From Ligula intestinalis (Eukaryota > Platyhelminthes > Cestoda > Diphyllobothriidea > Diphyllobothriidae): a DNA stretch of 64,000 nucleotides. A program made the translations under genes and the position numbers. This document shows positions 29,361 to 40,424 of the stretch, one piece after another (positions within the stretch are counted from its first letter, which is position 1; each line of letters starts with the position of its first letter). The notes beneath the pieces are model-generated. The model was given only the letters and a program-made list of their open reading frames with translations. It was not told where the DNA came from and did no database searches. The stretch covers positions 23,279,796-23,343,795 of the forward strand of contig JAYGXS010000007.1 of NCBI GenBank assembly GCA_036362985.1. Direction: 5' to 3'.

Positions 29361-29535
29361 ACTAACTAAACAACGATTGAAAAAGGAGGTGCAAAAGAAA
29401 AGTAGCAGCAAGTTTTCGCGGCCAAAGAAATAAACGCTTTCATTCGAAATCTCAGGGGTGAATAGAACTAGTGGTGGTGGCGACTATCGGTGACAGGTTA
29501 CAACGAGAAGCGAAGAATAGACAATTGCGGTGGTG
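29361..29535. other. Spacer, no supported feature
   Basis: Short intronic spacer between repeats. Confidence 0.3.
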
Positions 29536-29941
29536 GTATTAGTAGTAGTAGTATTAGTGGTATTAATAGTAGTAGTGATAAGGGTAGTAGTAGTAGTAGT
29601 AGTAGTGGTATTACTAGTAGTAGGAGTGGTAGTAGTGACAGTAATGGTCGTTATTGTTGTAACAGTAGTAGTAGTAGTAGTAGTGGCTGTGGTGGCGGCG
29701 GTGGTAGCAGTACTGATAGTAGTAGTAGTCATAATAGTAGCAGTAGTAGTTGTTGTTGTAATAGTAGCAGTAGTGTTAGTGCTACTATTAGTAGTGCCGG
29801 CAGTGGTAGTAGTAGTGGTGGTAGTTGTAATACTACTAGTGGTAGTGGTAGTACTAGTAGTAGTAGTAGTAGTAGAGGTAGTAATATTAGTAGCGGTTGT
29901 GGTAGTAGTAGTAGTAGTAGTAGTAGTAATAGTAGTAGTAC

Positions 29942-29974
<33 letters not shown>

Positions 29975-30116
29975 AAGTCGTAGTACTGTTAGTAATAGTA
30001 GTAGTGGTAATGGTAGCAGTAGAGGTATTAGTAGTAGTTATAATAGTAGTAGTGGTAGTAGTAGTAGTGGTATTAGTAGTAGAAGTAGTAGCAGTATTGG
30101 GAGTAGTGGTAGTGAC
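29536..30116. repeat. Long imperfect (AGT)n triplet tract
   Basis: About 580 bp of AGT/GGT/ATT triplets. Long reading frames here (poly-Ser/Gly in one frame, poly-Val in another) are by-products of the triplet repeat, because both frames stay open. No gene is called. Confidence 0.9.
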
Positions 30117-30202
30117 GATGGTTGCACTCGTTACGAGTGACTGGTTACAACGGGGAGATTATGTGTGACAAGTTATAACACGTCGCGTAGAACAGAACTC
30201 AC

Positions 30203-30533
30203 CGAAGAAGATGAGGCTCTGACCGTCCTGTGCAGAGGTCTGCAGGCTCGGGCTCACGCCCCAGTCGGAGGGCGCAATGAAGTAGAGGCCGATAGGCAAA
30301 TGCGGCGGAGGTTTGGCACCCTCCTTCTCGGCCTCCTGCGGTCGGCTACGCAGCTTGCTCAGATCTTGCGAGGTGAGCTGTCGGATACAGAGAGTGCGTC
30401 GTGGCGGCACCCCAATGAGAGCGTTGGCCGCCGATCCATTGGTTGCCAGGGCCCCTTCCAGAGACCGCATGTGGGACTGGTACTCACTCCGACTGCAGAC
30501 AACTGCCTTGCACTCCAGACAGATGGTAGCTGA
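30203..30533 (-). CDS. PH-domain gene, exon 2 of those visible
   Basis: The exon starts in phase 0 after CGTTCTCAG and ends one base into a codon at TTCTTCG|GTGAGTTC; both are good splice sites. The split codon is completed by the exon at 18593-18936 to give Asp. It encodes a Cys-rich start (ICLECKAVVCSRSEYQSHM), a variable region, and RRTLCIRQLTSQDLSKLRS, then PIGLYFIAPSDWGVSPSLQ and GQSLIFF. The last two parts fit early strands of the PH domain that continues in the next exon. The Cys/His set at the start may bind zinc, but I do not recognise a named finger. Confidence 0.75.
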
Positions 30534-31480
30534 CTGAGAACGAGAAATGTGAGGTGAGGAGGTGATTCAATCTTGTCCGTGCGTAACAGTACAAAACCAA
30601 AATTCTAATACCCCCAGAGGTATGTTTCGCGGGCTTTTTACAACTGTGGCTGTACTTTTAGTGGGCGATATGTTATTTAATGCAGCCTTAGAGAGTGAGT
30701 TTAATCTGCTAAAAGGACACTGGAGCAAGAGACGACTTGACCGTTTTTTGCGCACTTACATGACAGTCGATCAGGACAACCGACATAATGCATAATACTG
30801 ATCATAACGAAGCTGGACGATGGTACTGTGGCACACAGAATATGAGGTGCTCTACACACGGCTACCGGCTGCGGTTATCTGCCGGTATGTCAAAGTTCTA
30901 AAGGAGGTAACTGTTAGGAGCCGCCCTAACAGACGCGCAAGTAGACAGGCAGCGAGTCGCAAGCCCGCCAGGTTATCGGTCCGCCTGGCAACCAATCAAT
31001 AATTTAAAATTTAAAGCTGCGGCCAGGCTAGGACTCTGACAAGACAGCCGCACGAGTCACAAGCCAAGCGAGTGGCTACTCGCTCCAGGGCAGTATCTGA
31101 TTGGCCCGATGGGCATGGCCGTGCATACGTTTGTTTACCTTAAATATGTTGCATTAAGTACGCTAAAAGACTTCTGCTTTTGCGCTCTTCTTGTTGTGTT
31201 CTCCCTCGGGGAGCACAAGGCATGATGTATAGGACTGGGCAACATTTACAACAGAATAAGCAATCCCCAGGCTTGCATAGTAACTTTTCAGGACAACTCG
31301 TGAAAACTTAGCCCAGTCGGAACACGCATGATCAAGGTCAGGCCAGAGGGGAGGCAGGGCCATAGCAGTATTACTAGTGTCGTCCGCTGTCTGATAGAAT
31401 TGGTCATACTCACGTGCAAGACGAATCAATGAAAATTCGTCGGCATTGAAAACAGTAAGTACAGCTCAACACAAAGCCTC
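30534..31480. other. Intronic sequence, no supported gene
   Basis: A 60-77-codon open stretch at 30562-30795 has no family features, and no splice context was found. Confidence 0.35.
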
Positions 31481-31800
31481 CTACCGTGGGAGTCGTTGAG
31501 GTTCATAGGTGTCTCGGTCTAGTATGGTCGCTCCATGAATATCAAAAGTGTGATCAGTTTTTTCAATATAAGTTGCGAGCTGTGAGTTTGAGTCTAGCCC
31601 CCGAGATTCAAATCTTTGCACATTTTGGCGGGTCTGTGATTTTTGTTCAGTCTGCCCGACGTAGTTGCAGTCCCCATCAATGCAACACACTTTGTAGCCC
31701 ATCCACACTCGAAAACAACGGGTGTAGGAGACTACCTCTCAAAAAATCCTTTCCACCGCGACCGCTACCCAGTGAGGCACATACCCAGCCAAATCTTGGG
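31481..31800 (-). pseudogene. Penelope-like element GIY-YIG fragment
   Basis: The minus-strand frame reads VCCIDGDCNYVGQTEQKSQT, then DSNSQLATYIEKTDHTFDIH, then ATILDRDTYEPQRL. The C-x-C then Y-V-G-Q-T order and the 'S-x-L-A-x-H-x-x-x-x-x-H' region are those of a Penelope GIY-YIG domain. It is 5'-truncated and differs from the 25-kb copy, so at least two Penelope lineages are present. Confidence 0.7.
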
Positions 31801-32292
31801 CGATCAGACTGGCCGCACAGTAACAACAAGGGTCGCATCAAACTGAGCCAATACGGTAGAGGACACTGATTTATGTCGAGGATTTAAACAAAGGAGGCAG
31901 CTAGATTCATAAAAATTACTTTCAGAAAATTTTTCATACAGTTTGATGCAAGGTGCATTATGTTTGGCAGCAGTTCATGTGACTTCATTACTACTTCTTG
32001 CCTTTTCTCGTCAGGCAACGTCTGATCGTCCATAAAAATCTAAGACCTGGGGTAACAACTCCCGATCACAGACGGACAAAAATATTTACTCGAAACTGCC
32101 CAGAAGGACTGCAAGTAGTATGGAAAAGCTCAAGATGAGAGAGAGCGCCTTGGATAAAAAAGAGAAACGGAGAGAAGGAAGAGGACGTGTGCCTGAGGAG
32201 TCCGTACCAAGGATTTCACGACAAACTCATCGCGTGGCAGATTGTTGGTTGATCTGCCAATACAAGCAAACATCCGTGTCCCAGGAAGCAAT

Positions 32293-32414
32293 TGAGAAGA
32301 AGGAGAAGACTCGATCGCTGCTACTCATGTCTCTGATTACGAATCCGCGACGGATATCGAAACGTCAGGCGAATAAACATATTGCCCTAGCGATCGAGTC
32401 TTCTTCTTCTCCTC
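32293..32414. repeat. Fold-back hairpin
   Basis: GAGAAGAAGGAGAAGACTCG with ATCGCT pairs with AGCGATCGAGTCTTCTTCTT and CTCC, about 25 bp of stem around a loop of about 70 bp. The loop holds CATGTCTCTGATTACG and GAAACGTCAGGCGAATAA, shared with the hairpins at 22.6 and 23.2 kb. Confidence 0.7.
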
Positions 32415-32724
32415 TGTTGGTTGACCACCCTAACTGCGAAGCAACCTTCAGTACATAAACGGTACTAGGGAGATGTGGCTTTGAAGGTCTGCTGGTATAA
32501 CGTAAGGGATGAGGATCAAACTGAAATGGTTCCAATTTTACTGCAGCCTTTGAACACTGCAAACTGTGTGCAATCCCGAAGTCAGCCACGTGAGAACATA
32601 GGTGCCGTGCAGTGCTTGGCACGCAAAGACGGACTATGAAGCCGCAGACAACCGTCGCGACGGTGCCACTCATCTCCGGTGGTCGTCTGGACCTTCTGCT
32701 ACCATTGGAATATAGTAACGGTGT

Positions 32725-33195
32725 GGGAAAGAGTGAGGTCGACCTCACTGTAATCAAGCTGATACGCTTGAAACTATCGTGGGGCGCTAAAGGCCGTGGC
32801 TTGCAGGGTTGCCAACTGACAGGATGACTGGAACACCGCAGTCGGCCCAGTGTACATCGTGTTGTGTGGGGTGGCTTACAGCAGGCTGAGAGTCAGGCTC
32901 AATGGCTCCTTCAATGCAGCCTTTATGGCATTCCCAGGCGGGAGCCTATCTAGTGAGGTGTGCTGTTGGTACGCGTGTTAAGTATTGGTCGCGCCAGCCG
33001 CCTGCCTCTCCCCAATCTGCAGTCTTCTTGACTTTTATCTTTACATGGGACACAGGTGTGGGAGGGGTGAGAGAGTGGAGTAGGTCCGGCGAGTCTACTT
33101 TCACCATAATACAGTCGCATTCACCGCATCTGCCTTCAGCTTGCTGAAGCGCGTGGTGGTCATCGTCGAGAGCGACGGTCGAACTGTCGGAAAGT
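32725..33195 (+). repeat. R1 interspersed repeat, copy 1
   Basis: Shares blocks such as CTAAAGGCCGTGGCTTG, GAGTCAGGCTCAATGGCTCC and GCGCGTGGTGGTCATCGTCG with copies at 33815, 40425 and 52800. No coding sequence is seen; it is called R1 here only for reference. Confidence 0.65.
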
Positions 33196-33814
33196 CTGCA
33201 CGACAGTCTACTGCAGAACGAAAAGCACTCTGAGACAAGCCTGCCTGCAGAGTGCGCTCTCGGGAAGGCGGTTGCTTGCCAGACCGAAGTAAGCGTGTTG
33301 CACACAGAGAACAGGAAAGGAGCCAGGATGGGTGTGAGTAAGAGGATGACGGTGGGTACGGCCAGCTGGACGGTCACCTACTGACTCATAAGGGCGTCCG
33401 GTCTTAAGCCGCCGGCAGAACACCTGTTACTGTGGCGTGCAAAGTAGTCAGGGAGGGGGGGGGGGAGAGGCGAAGCAGAAGCAGGGTTGTTTCCTTTTTC
33501 TTGCTTTCTCTTTTCTGGACAGTTACCCAACGACTGTCACCGCAGCCTTGAAAACAAGCCTCACAGCCAAAGCGAGAAACAGCGAATAAATATCATTTTT
33601 GTTTCGACTAAACGTGCAATCGGCCGGCTAAACAGCAGCGCGATTCTGCATGCACGAAAAGCAGGATACAGTGGAGCCTTGGGTGAAGAGTGAACAACTC
33701 GCAGAACATTTGTCTCAATTGATGAGCCTCCGCTCAGTTAACGAGTCGATAGTGTGTTTACTTTTAAGTGCGTGTGCCTGTGCCTGCGGCCGGCAGTTAG
33801 GCGGTGGCCCCATG

Positions 33815-34320
33815 CTGGCGGTGGGAAGAGAATAAGGTCAACCCTCAGCGCATTACTTTCCTCACTATGATCAATCTAATGCGCTTGAAACTATCGCGAT
33901 ACGCTAAAAGCTGTGGCTTAGAGGATTGCTAGCTGACAGGATAATGTGGACACCGCAGTCGGCTTCGTGTGTTTTGCTATGTGGAGACGCTGTCTGCGGG
34001 CTGAGAGTCAGCTTCAATGGCTCCTTCTTAAGGTGACCTTTATGGCACTCCCAGTCGGGAGCCTGTCTAGCGAGACGTGCTGTTGGTACGCATGTTGAGT
34101 GTTGGTCTCGCCAGCCGTCTGCGCCCCCCCCCCACATCTCTGGCATTCTTGACTTTGTCTTGACAACCGGATCCCGGTGTGAATGTGGTCAGAGAGTGGG
34201 TGAGATTCTCCGCGAGTCTGCCTTGGCTGTATATCTCGCGGAAGCCACCGCGTTGCTTCAACTCATTGAAGCTCCTAGAAAACATTGTCCAACTCGACGG
34301 CTGAACTGTCGCCCACCGCT
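33815..34320 (+). repeat. R1 interspersed repeat, copy 2
   Basis: Same order of blocks as copy 1, about 1.1 kb downstream in the same orientation: GCTAAAAGCTGTGGCTTAG, TTCAATGGCTCCTTCTTAAG and CTTGACTTTGTCTTGACA. Confidence 0.65.
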
Positions 34321-34680
34321 AAGTCCTTCTCCCGACAAGCGTGGATCCGCGGTGACTTGCAGCCAATCAGTGAACTGATGCTGGTTTATTGGCTACGTTT
34401 TGCAAGATGAGTTCAGTACCGGAACGGATTAAACTCGTCAACCGTAGTCCCACTGTACTATGGCCACCGGCCACTGGGAAGAATAAGTTTGTTTTAATCC
34501 CCTTTCCACAGCAAACCTCGATCAGCCCCGCCCCAATGGGATACGCGTGCCTCCGTTTTGTCTCAGGGTATCAGTCTGGAGAACCCGCAAGTTTTCCTAG
34601 AGCAGCTTCTAGCTTATTGTCGTGGTCGACAGTCAGACCGAGCAAGAAGCTACGGCGGGAAGGCTAGGAGCTCGAGAGAG

Positions 34681-34832
34681 AGTCCCTGCAAAAGGAAATT
34701 CGGAGGTTCCTGAGTGAGTCAGGCATGGCAAGGGCAGCATTCCAGTAAGTGAGAGGAGTCCCTGCAAAAGGAAATTCGGAGGTTCCTGAGTGAGTCAGGC
34801 ATGGCAAGGGCAGTATTCCAGTAAGTGAAGAT
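34681..34832. repeat. 76-bp tandem repeat, two copies
   Basis: Two copies starting AGTCCCTGCAAAAGGAAATT at 34681 and 34757, almost identical (GCAGCATTCC versus GCAGTATTCC). Confidence 0.9.
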
Positions 34833-35330
34833 CCACTTTGCGGGTAGGGCAATCATGCCCCAAATCGTTCAGTCATTCTTCTTTGCTTTTTTCAATGTAT
34901 GCGATGAGCCTCCGCACGCAGCTACTTGGTATCGATTTCTGACTCAAGAGTTTGAACTCCGAGGTTTGTGGGAGCAGAGGATGGCATGCAGTGAGCCACC
35001 TACGTGCAACTTCGGTGCTCACAGAATGACGCACACAATAGGTCACATGTGGTTCTCACTGCGGAGGAGTCAATAGATTAGGTGACTCTAAAACGTGTGA
35101 TGAAAACGGCGACGGAAATGAGTTGTCACAAACGCAGTTAGCGCGAACTAACTAGTCACTTTTAATTTAGGACTCTCCTGCTTCTTCAACGCATCACGGA
35201 ACGGCAGGGCAGGCCGAAAGGGCGCCTGCCGTTCCACCAAGTCCTCTGTCCAGCAGGGTTTGGGCGATGTGGAAGGCATAAGTAGAAAACGACCAAGCTG
35301 ATGCAGCCCAAATAAGGGATGAGAATGAGG

Positions 35331-35465
35331 GAGGAGGAGGAGAAGGAGAAGGAGGAAGAGGAGGAGGAGGAGGAGGAGGAGGAGGAGGAGGAGGAGGAGG
35401 AGGAGGANNNNNNNNNNGAGGAGGAGGAGGAGGAGGAGGAGGAGGAGGAGGAGGAGGAGGAGGAA
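35331..35465. repeat. (GAG)n microsatellite with assembly gap
   Basis: A GAG/GGA tract interrupted by 10 N (35408-35417). Tract length is unknown. Confidence 0.95.
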
Positions 35466-36357
35466 AGATCAGCACGAACAGTCAGCCTGCTTAAACCTGT
35501 AGCCGGCATACCTGAGCTAAACGAAAATGTCCGCAACAAACCGACAGTAGCGATGAAATGTCACCTGGCAGGACATTCTGCCGATTTATGGTGGTGTTTA
35601 CGGTGGCGGTGGGGTGAAGTGCACAGCGGTGAACAGTCTAGGAAGGCAGAGGAAAGCCGCACTCTCACTGCCGGTCGGCCTATCTGACAACACACTCCTG
35701 CCCGCGCATAAGTCAAACGCCAAAACTGCACCAGCTGACAGCAAAACAGCCTGGCACCAGGTCAGCACTGCCAGTCAACCAGTCTTCAGTTTCCGCGCAA
35801 AAAGAATAAGCATTCGAATGTTTACGATCAGAGATGCGGTGCACGCATGCGAGGATAATCTAGGCTATCACCCAAGAAGGGCGACTGAGGTGTTCTGGAC
35901 GCGTTCTCTGCGACGAGAGTGCGGTGACACCCTCAAAAACCAGATGGCGCAGGAAGTTTACGTCGCTGAAGAGGAGATTTGGTCAGGTTAACTAAACGCA
36001 CATCGTGCGGGTTTACATGCACTATCAGTGAAGTAATTGAGGTCAACCCTATCAGGCCTAAGCGACACAACAGCAGTCCAACATGTACCCCACAGCTCAA
36101 CAACAGAGTAGGCGCTGGGACAATGGCTTATAATGATATCAGACTTGTGCTGCATGTTCTGCAATCACTCACCCTCAGGTCGACCGTACAGTGGCTGGTA
36201 CAACGTGAGCCTCCGCCTACGCGTGCCAGCACTACTCTCTCTCTCCCTCCACCCCCAATGCCTGGCATTTGTCATAGGTGCGCCAGCTCGACAAAGCCTG
36301 CCATGCCCTGAGCTGGGTCCTCGTGCCCCGCGCCTAGCCCATCGTAGGAACGTATCA
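35466..36357. other. No supported gene
   Basis: An open stretch at 35614-35991 (125 codons) has no recognisable domain and may be chance or repeat-derived. Confidence 0.35.
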
Positions 36358-36866
36358 GACATCCGTGCATCCATCCGGTCAATCCTCCTCTATGGATGTG
36401 AGTGCTGGGCTTTGAGCGAAGGCTTGAGATATTTGACCGCCGCTGACTGAGGATCATCCTACGAGTTAAGTATACCGACTTCATCTCGGGTGAGCCAGTC
36501 CGCACTCGCTGTGATAGTATCGTGGGAATATCTCAGGCCACTCAAGAAAGGTGACTGAGGTGGTTTGGGCACGTTCTCCGTCCTCCGCCCCACGAGCTTA
36601 ACTGTGCTGCCCTCGACCCGGCGCCGCAGCCCACCTTGAGGAGTCGAAGAGGAGGGTAATTGAAGACCTGGCTCGACACCGTCCGCCAAGACATTGAAGC
36701 AGTTCTTGGACCTTCTAGCTTCGGTCTCCGTCGCTGGAGAAGGGGCCGGGTGGAGCTCTCCAGATCCGCTGCCGCCAATCGTCACACGTAGAGGGGTAAC
36801 CGTTCATGACATCATTGAGAACGGCTAGACCAGACATGATCACAGCCGTAACAAGTACAAGTACAT
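36358..36866 (+). mobile_element. 5'-truncated RTE-like LINE, copy 1
   Basis: Begins at the post-RT region (SIRSILLYGCECWAL) and ends GATCACAGCCGTAACAAGTA followed by CAAGTACA, the shared 3' tail of this family. Relatives lie at 41440, 42420 and 45872 (minus). Frames are broken. The RTE assignment rests on the LLYGCE-W wording, the QKRRLxWFGHV-type sequence in sister copies and the short-repeat 3' end. Confidence 0.7.
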
Positions 36867-36993
36867 CAGACAAAACACACATGAATAAGCTCAGAAGGTT
36901 TCAGTCCCCCCTCCCTCCCCCCCAGTCGAATTTGGCACCAGATGGATGGGAGGGAGGCAGAGTTACAGTAGTAATGAGGTGATGGATACTTAC

Positions 36994-37279
36994 GGTTTTC
37001 CTACTGGCGGGTTCACTGTCGCTGCTCCCGCCAACGCGTATACTGCCACCGGAGTTGGCCGCGGCGGCGCGTCGCACACTGGCCACAGCCGTGGTCCAGG
37101 ATCGAGAGGCCGCACCGCTCCCGGTCTTGGCCGCTCCATTGGCCAATACAGCCGGCGCACCACCCTCAGTGCCGCTGGGGGGTCTGGAGAAGGCAGTGTT
37201 ACTCTTGCTGTCGGGCTTGCCCTGGTGATCGATGGCATACCACTGGTTTACGGGCGTGCCAATCAGCTCTTTCGCCTTC
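36994..37279 (-). CDS. PH-domain gene, exon 1 of those visible
   Basis: The acceptor TTTTCTCCTCACAG and donor AAAACC|GTAAGTATC are strong. The exon begins with one base of a split codon and ends in phase 0, matching the phase-0 start of the exon at 30203-30533. It encodes KAKELIGTPVNQWYAIDHQG followed by a long Ser/Ala/Gly-rich, probably disordered stretch with basic patches (ASVRRAAAANSGGS). The N-terminal part of the protein must lie in exons further right or beyond the window; no candidate was found between 37.3 and 64 kb. I cannot name the family. Confidence 0.7.
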
Positions 37280-37594
37280 CTGTGAGGAGAAAACAACAAC
37301 ATCAATGAAAGTAACATTATACATAGGTAAACACGCAAAATGAGACTATCGGGAGAAACAGTGCAGACACTGCAACGACGGATTCTGGTTTATTCGTATA
37401 AACAGGAACACGCGCATCCCAAGAAATTTAAAGATGTTCTTTGAAATAAATAACTTTAATGAGTGAATTTTCGAGTTTGGCGCCCCAACTTGTCTTCAGA
37501 ATAACAAGAAGAGTGCAATGATCAAATAAAATTTAAAAACTGCCGAAAAATCAATAGTTACACAAAGTGAGACGTGATTGGTAGGTTTGGTCTC

Positions 37595-38030
37595 AGTTAG
37601 TCTCTGTCATGTGGTCTCGGTCTTTTCCATCGTTCGTTGCTGTGTTTATAAATACCATCCAACTCGACGTGCCGGTTAATGCATGAATCGTCGGAGTGTA
37701 TGGCTTCGAGGAATCCTCGGCCATTTTTGGAGGGGCAAACTCCGACTATGTGTCTTTTATCCCATGCAAAGATGTGTCCTGTGTCGAGGTAATTCATGGC
37801 CACTTCGGAAAAACGGTCAAGTCTATTCACGGCCGATTGGTGTTCGCGGATGCGCTTGGTGACGGATCTTCCTGTTTGGCCACGATATACAGTATCACAA
37901 CCTCCACATGGGATTTTTTAGATGGCTTCAGACACATTCCTTATATGAGGAACGACTCGCCATGCATTTGTTTTGGGCGCTTGAGAGGAACTATCTGGTT
38001 CCTTTTTCGCGTTGTTGTTGTTGTTTCATG
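37595..38030 (-). pseudogene. Penelope-like element: pre-GIY-YIG linker and GIY-YIG domain
   Basis: On the minus strand WRVVPHIRNVSEAI leads, after one stop, to IPCGGCDTVYRGQTGRSVTK and RIREHQSAVNRL. Then follow DRFSEVAMNYLDTGHIF, WDKRHIVGV and FLEAIHSDDSCINRH. This is a GIY-YIG endonuclease (VYRGQTGR) with its conserved R-x-x-E-H and Glu. It is the best preserved GIY-YIG of the window, with one in-frame stop, and the RT part is missing. Confidence 0.8.
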
Positions 38031-38602
38031 CATCGGTATATAAAGCTTTTGGAGTAACCATTTCGGGAAAACAAATCAAACAAGTAATTTAATTTCATTC
38101 ACTAGATTTGTTCTTCAGAGCAGTGTGTATTTGCTCAATGTAGCAGACTCTCATAGTTTAGAATAACTTCCGCATATGTTTCTTTACGGTAAAAGGATGT
38201 TTGGAATGTTCCATCGTCGTCAATTAACCAGAGATTCGAACCCAGTGTTTTTGGGCTCGCCGTCCCGCCATTTGCGATCAATTAACTATGTTGGGAACGT
38301 GGCCACCAATCGGGTTACAAGACTTAACTCATCCGCGCTCTTTTAAAAACGGGTTCAAATAGAAGGTGACTTGACGTATGCGAAGTCCCGATCGAAATTA
38401 AAGTTGGCAGTTTAATGTACATTTGGTCTTGTTATTTTGATCTGATGCGCAGATTACATCCTCAGAAAGCCTTCTTTTAGTAAATACTACTGTATGTTCA
38501 ATCTTTCATATTGAAGGAGAACAGACATTATATTGGAAAAATTGGAGGCCGTCAGATATTTAGGTAATGTCCTGTTAACAGGACAGGACAAAACATTTTG
38601 AT
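38031..38602. other. AT-rich sequence, possible tRNA-like remnant
   Basis: GAGATTCGAACCCAG near 38231 (minus-strand B-box-like) is the only signal; no A box or stems. Confidence 0.3.
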
Positions 38603-39112
38603 GTCGTACCTTACCATGATAACAGCCCAAGTACTAGACAAAAGGCCTAGATACGTGTTTCGTCGGTGTTCTGCAGCTGCTTGACACAGCTGCCAGGGGT
38701 CCGACTCATCAGTAGGTTCCCCAGCTTTCCCTGACCTCTTTCTGATTCATATACCGGTTTCTAAAGTTCAGCTTTTAAATTTCCTCAGAACTTAATTTTT
38801 GATCGCGGTATACATCAGTATATTTAAGGTCTATAGGCATAGGACTCGTAGCTGCGTCAAGCAGCAGCAGAATACCAGCAAAACGCATGTCCGGGCTTTT
38901 TTAACAAGAACCTGAGCCGTTAGTATGGTAAGTTAGGACACCAATATATACTTCTATAGTCTGTCCGTTGGCAGCGGGTGTATATTACGCAGTGGTTGAC
39001 GGGTTTCAGTCCAAAATATGCACTAACAATTTCGGTTTATGCCTATAAACCTTAAATACACTGAAGTATTCCGTGAAGAGAAATATATTTCTAAGGAAAT
39101 TAAAAAGTTGAG
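38603..39112. repeat. Inverted pair of hammerhead-repeat units
   Basis: The left half (38607-38845) has the order of the 23.8-kb unit: TTACCATGATAACAGCCCAA, a GTCGGTGTTCTGCAGCTG block, ATATACCGG and ATTTAAGGTCTATAGGC. The right half (38850-39112) is in the opposite direction and truncated at its start. The centre is at about 38847. It holds one hammerhead with intact core. Confidence 0.7.
38646..38718 (-). ncRNA. Hammerhead ribozyme, type I, core intact, covarying stems
   Basis: On the minus strand: CCTA, CTGATGA, GTCGG, loop II, CCGAC, GAAA, C-ACGT-A, TC, TAGG. Stem I (CCTA/TAGG) and stem II (GTCGG/CCGAC) each differ from the 24.2-kb copy (CCCA/TGGG; GCCGG/CCGGC) by one fully compensated base pair. 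Stem III has lost its second pair (C·A), so the cleavage triplet reads ATC. Confidence 0.75.
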
Positions 39113-40110
39113 CAAAAAAATTTTTGGTTTCTGTATTGCACTATCAAACGGCACCAATATAAGCAAGGATATTGTTAAATAAATCCGCTTCGGGACCGGA
39201 TTATCGCATCACAACTTTGTGATAATCAGCTGTGAGGAAATGCGTTGTTTTTTAGAAAAAAGCAACGAAGTCAGCTTTGAGAGAAAACGTTTTTGCCGCT
39301 TTCTGAAGTTTTTCTTCGTTACAAAGCGCAATAATAAACTTGTCCGACCATACGTTGTTTTACCGGATCGAAGATTTGGGACCGCAAACGAAAATGCGTA
39401 GGCACGGACACTGTAAACTAACTTTTTTTAAGTGTAAACTTAGTTTTTAAAATAAAAACTACAGTTAACTAAGAAAAACCTGCAGTGGACGGCAGGTTGG
39501 TGAGTTAATGCCTTACTGTGAGTCACCAACGCGAAGCGATGTTTATGCGATGCAGAAACATATTAAGTGATAGATACGCCCTGAAACATGTGTGGATGGG
39601 TCATATATTAACTGTACAGTTACGTCATTGACCTCAGGCACAAGCTTAGATGAATTCCTTAAAATAAACAAAGAACGAAAATCGGAGTCATTTCAAGTAC
39701 AGTAGATCGAGTCAGCCTCCGAATGCCGCCACGTAATCGTCGGTGGAGATCGGAGATACTAAACCGTGTGGGAGAACCGTTCAACGACCAGGTAGCGATA
39801 AGAAAATCGCTGGTTCCACGTTATCTGGGGGCTGAATCTAGCGCCCTCACAATACTAATACTGACGGTGAATAAACACTACGATGTAATCAGATCAGCGG
39901 TGGTCCTTTCGCGAGTGATAATGAAAGAATCGGTGTTGCCTAAACAAGTATGAAATTCTCCACGTCCATCTCTAGTGAAATTTTATCTGACCTACATAAG
40001 ATTTTCGCCCTTTTTCAAAAACTATCCCCCCCCCCCCCTTCCCCCCCCCCCCCCCCATATGAATTCTTCCCCACCGCCCTCCCCTTCTGATCCATTTTCA
40101 CTCGCGTGTC
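39113..40110. other. No supported gene; poly-C tracts at 40024-40056
   Basis: AT-rich sequence, followed by two long C runs. No reading frame with family features. Confidence 0.4.
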
Positions 40111-40199
40111 CAAATCAGTCACGACTGCAAAAGCGCACTTACACACGCCCCCGTCTCCCTCTCGGCCAAAGCAGCAAGGCTGCATCCATATGCAGTCGT

Positions 40200-40375
40200 T
40201 GTGCCTGGTAGGCCTGAACAGTCTTGACCCAGTTTGCCTTCCTTTGCAAGATATCCGCGTCTGCTTCGAGGGCCACATGAACACCCCTTCACCGGGGCCT
40301 AGGCAGTATAGGCCTCTGTATACAACACGCCCTTCCGGGCAATATTCACACCAATCATAGGATACATGAACTGGC
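40200..40375 (+). repeat. Third copy of the 26-kb repeat
   Basis: GGCCACATGAACACC, GGGGCCTAGGCAG, CCCTTCCGGGCAAT and CACCAATCATA follow the same order as at 26285-26390 and 26915-27005. Confidence 0.5.
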
Positions 40376-40424
40376 TCTGAAGTTACCTAAAAGCAGCCTC
40401 CGATCCCTCTCCCACTGACACACA

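Noticed and set aside
29490..30168. Long poly-Ser/Gly and poly-Val reading frames as genes
   Set aside because: Both come from the AGT triplet tract; several frames are open at once, with no start context or domain.
35194..35687. Poly-Glu, poly-Ser and poly-Pro reading frames
   Set aside because: Produced by the GAG microsatellite and an N gap.
35614..35991. A 125-codon open frame as a host exon
   Set aside because: No domain, and no matching splice sites or phase with neighbouring exons could be supported.
40015..40284. Small Gly-rich protein opposite the poly-C runs
   Set aside because: Caused by homopolymer runs; no other support.
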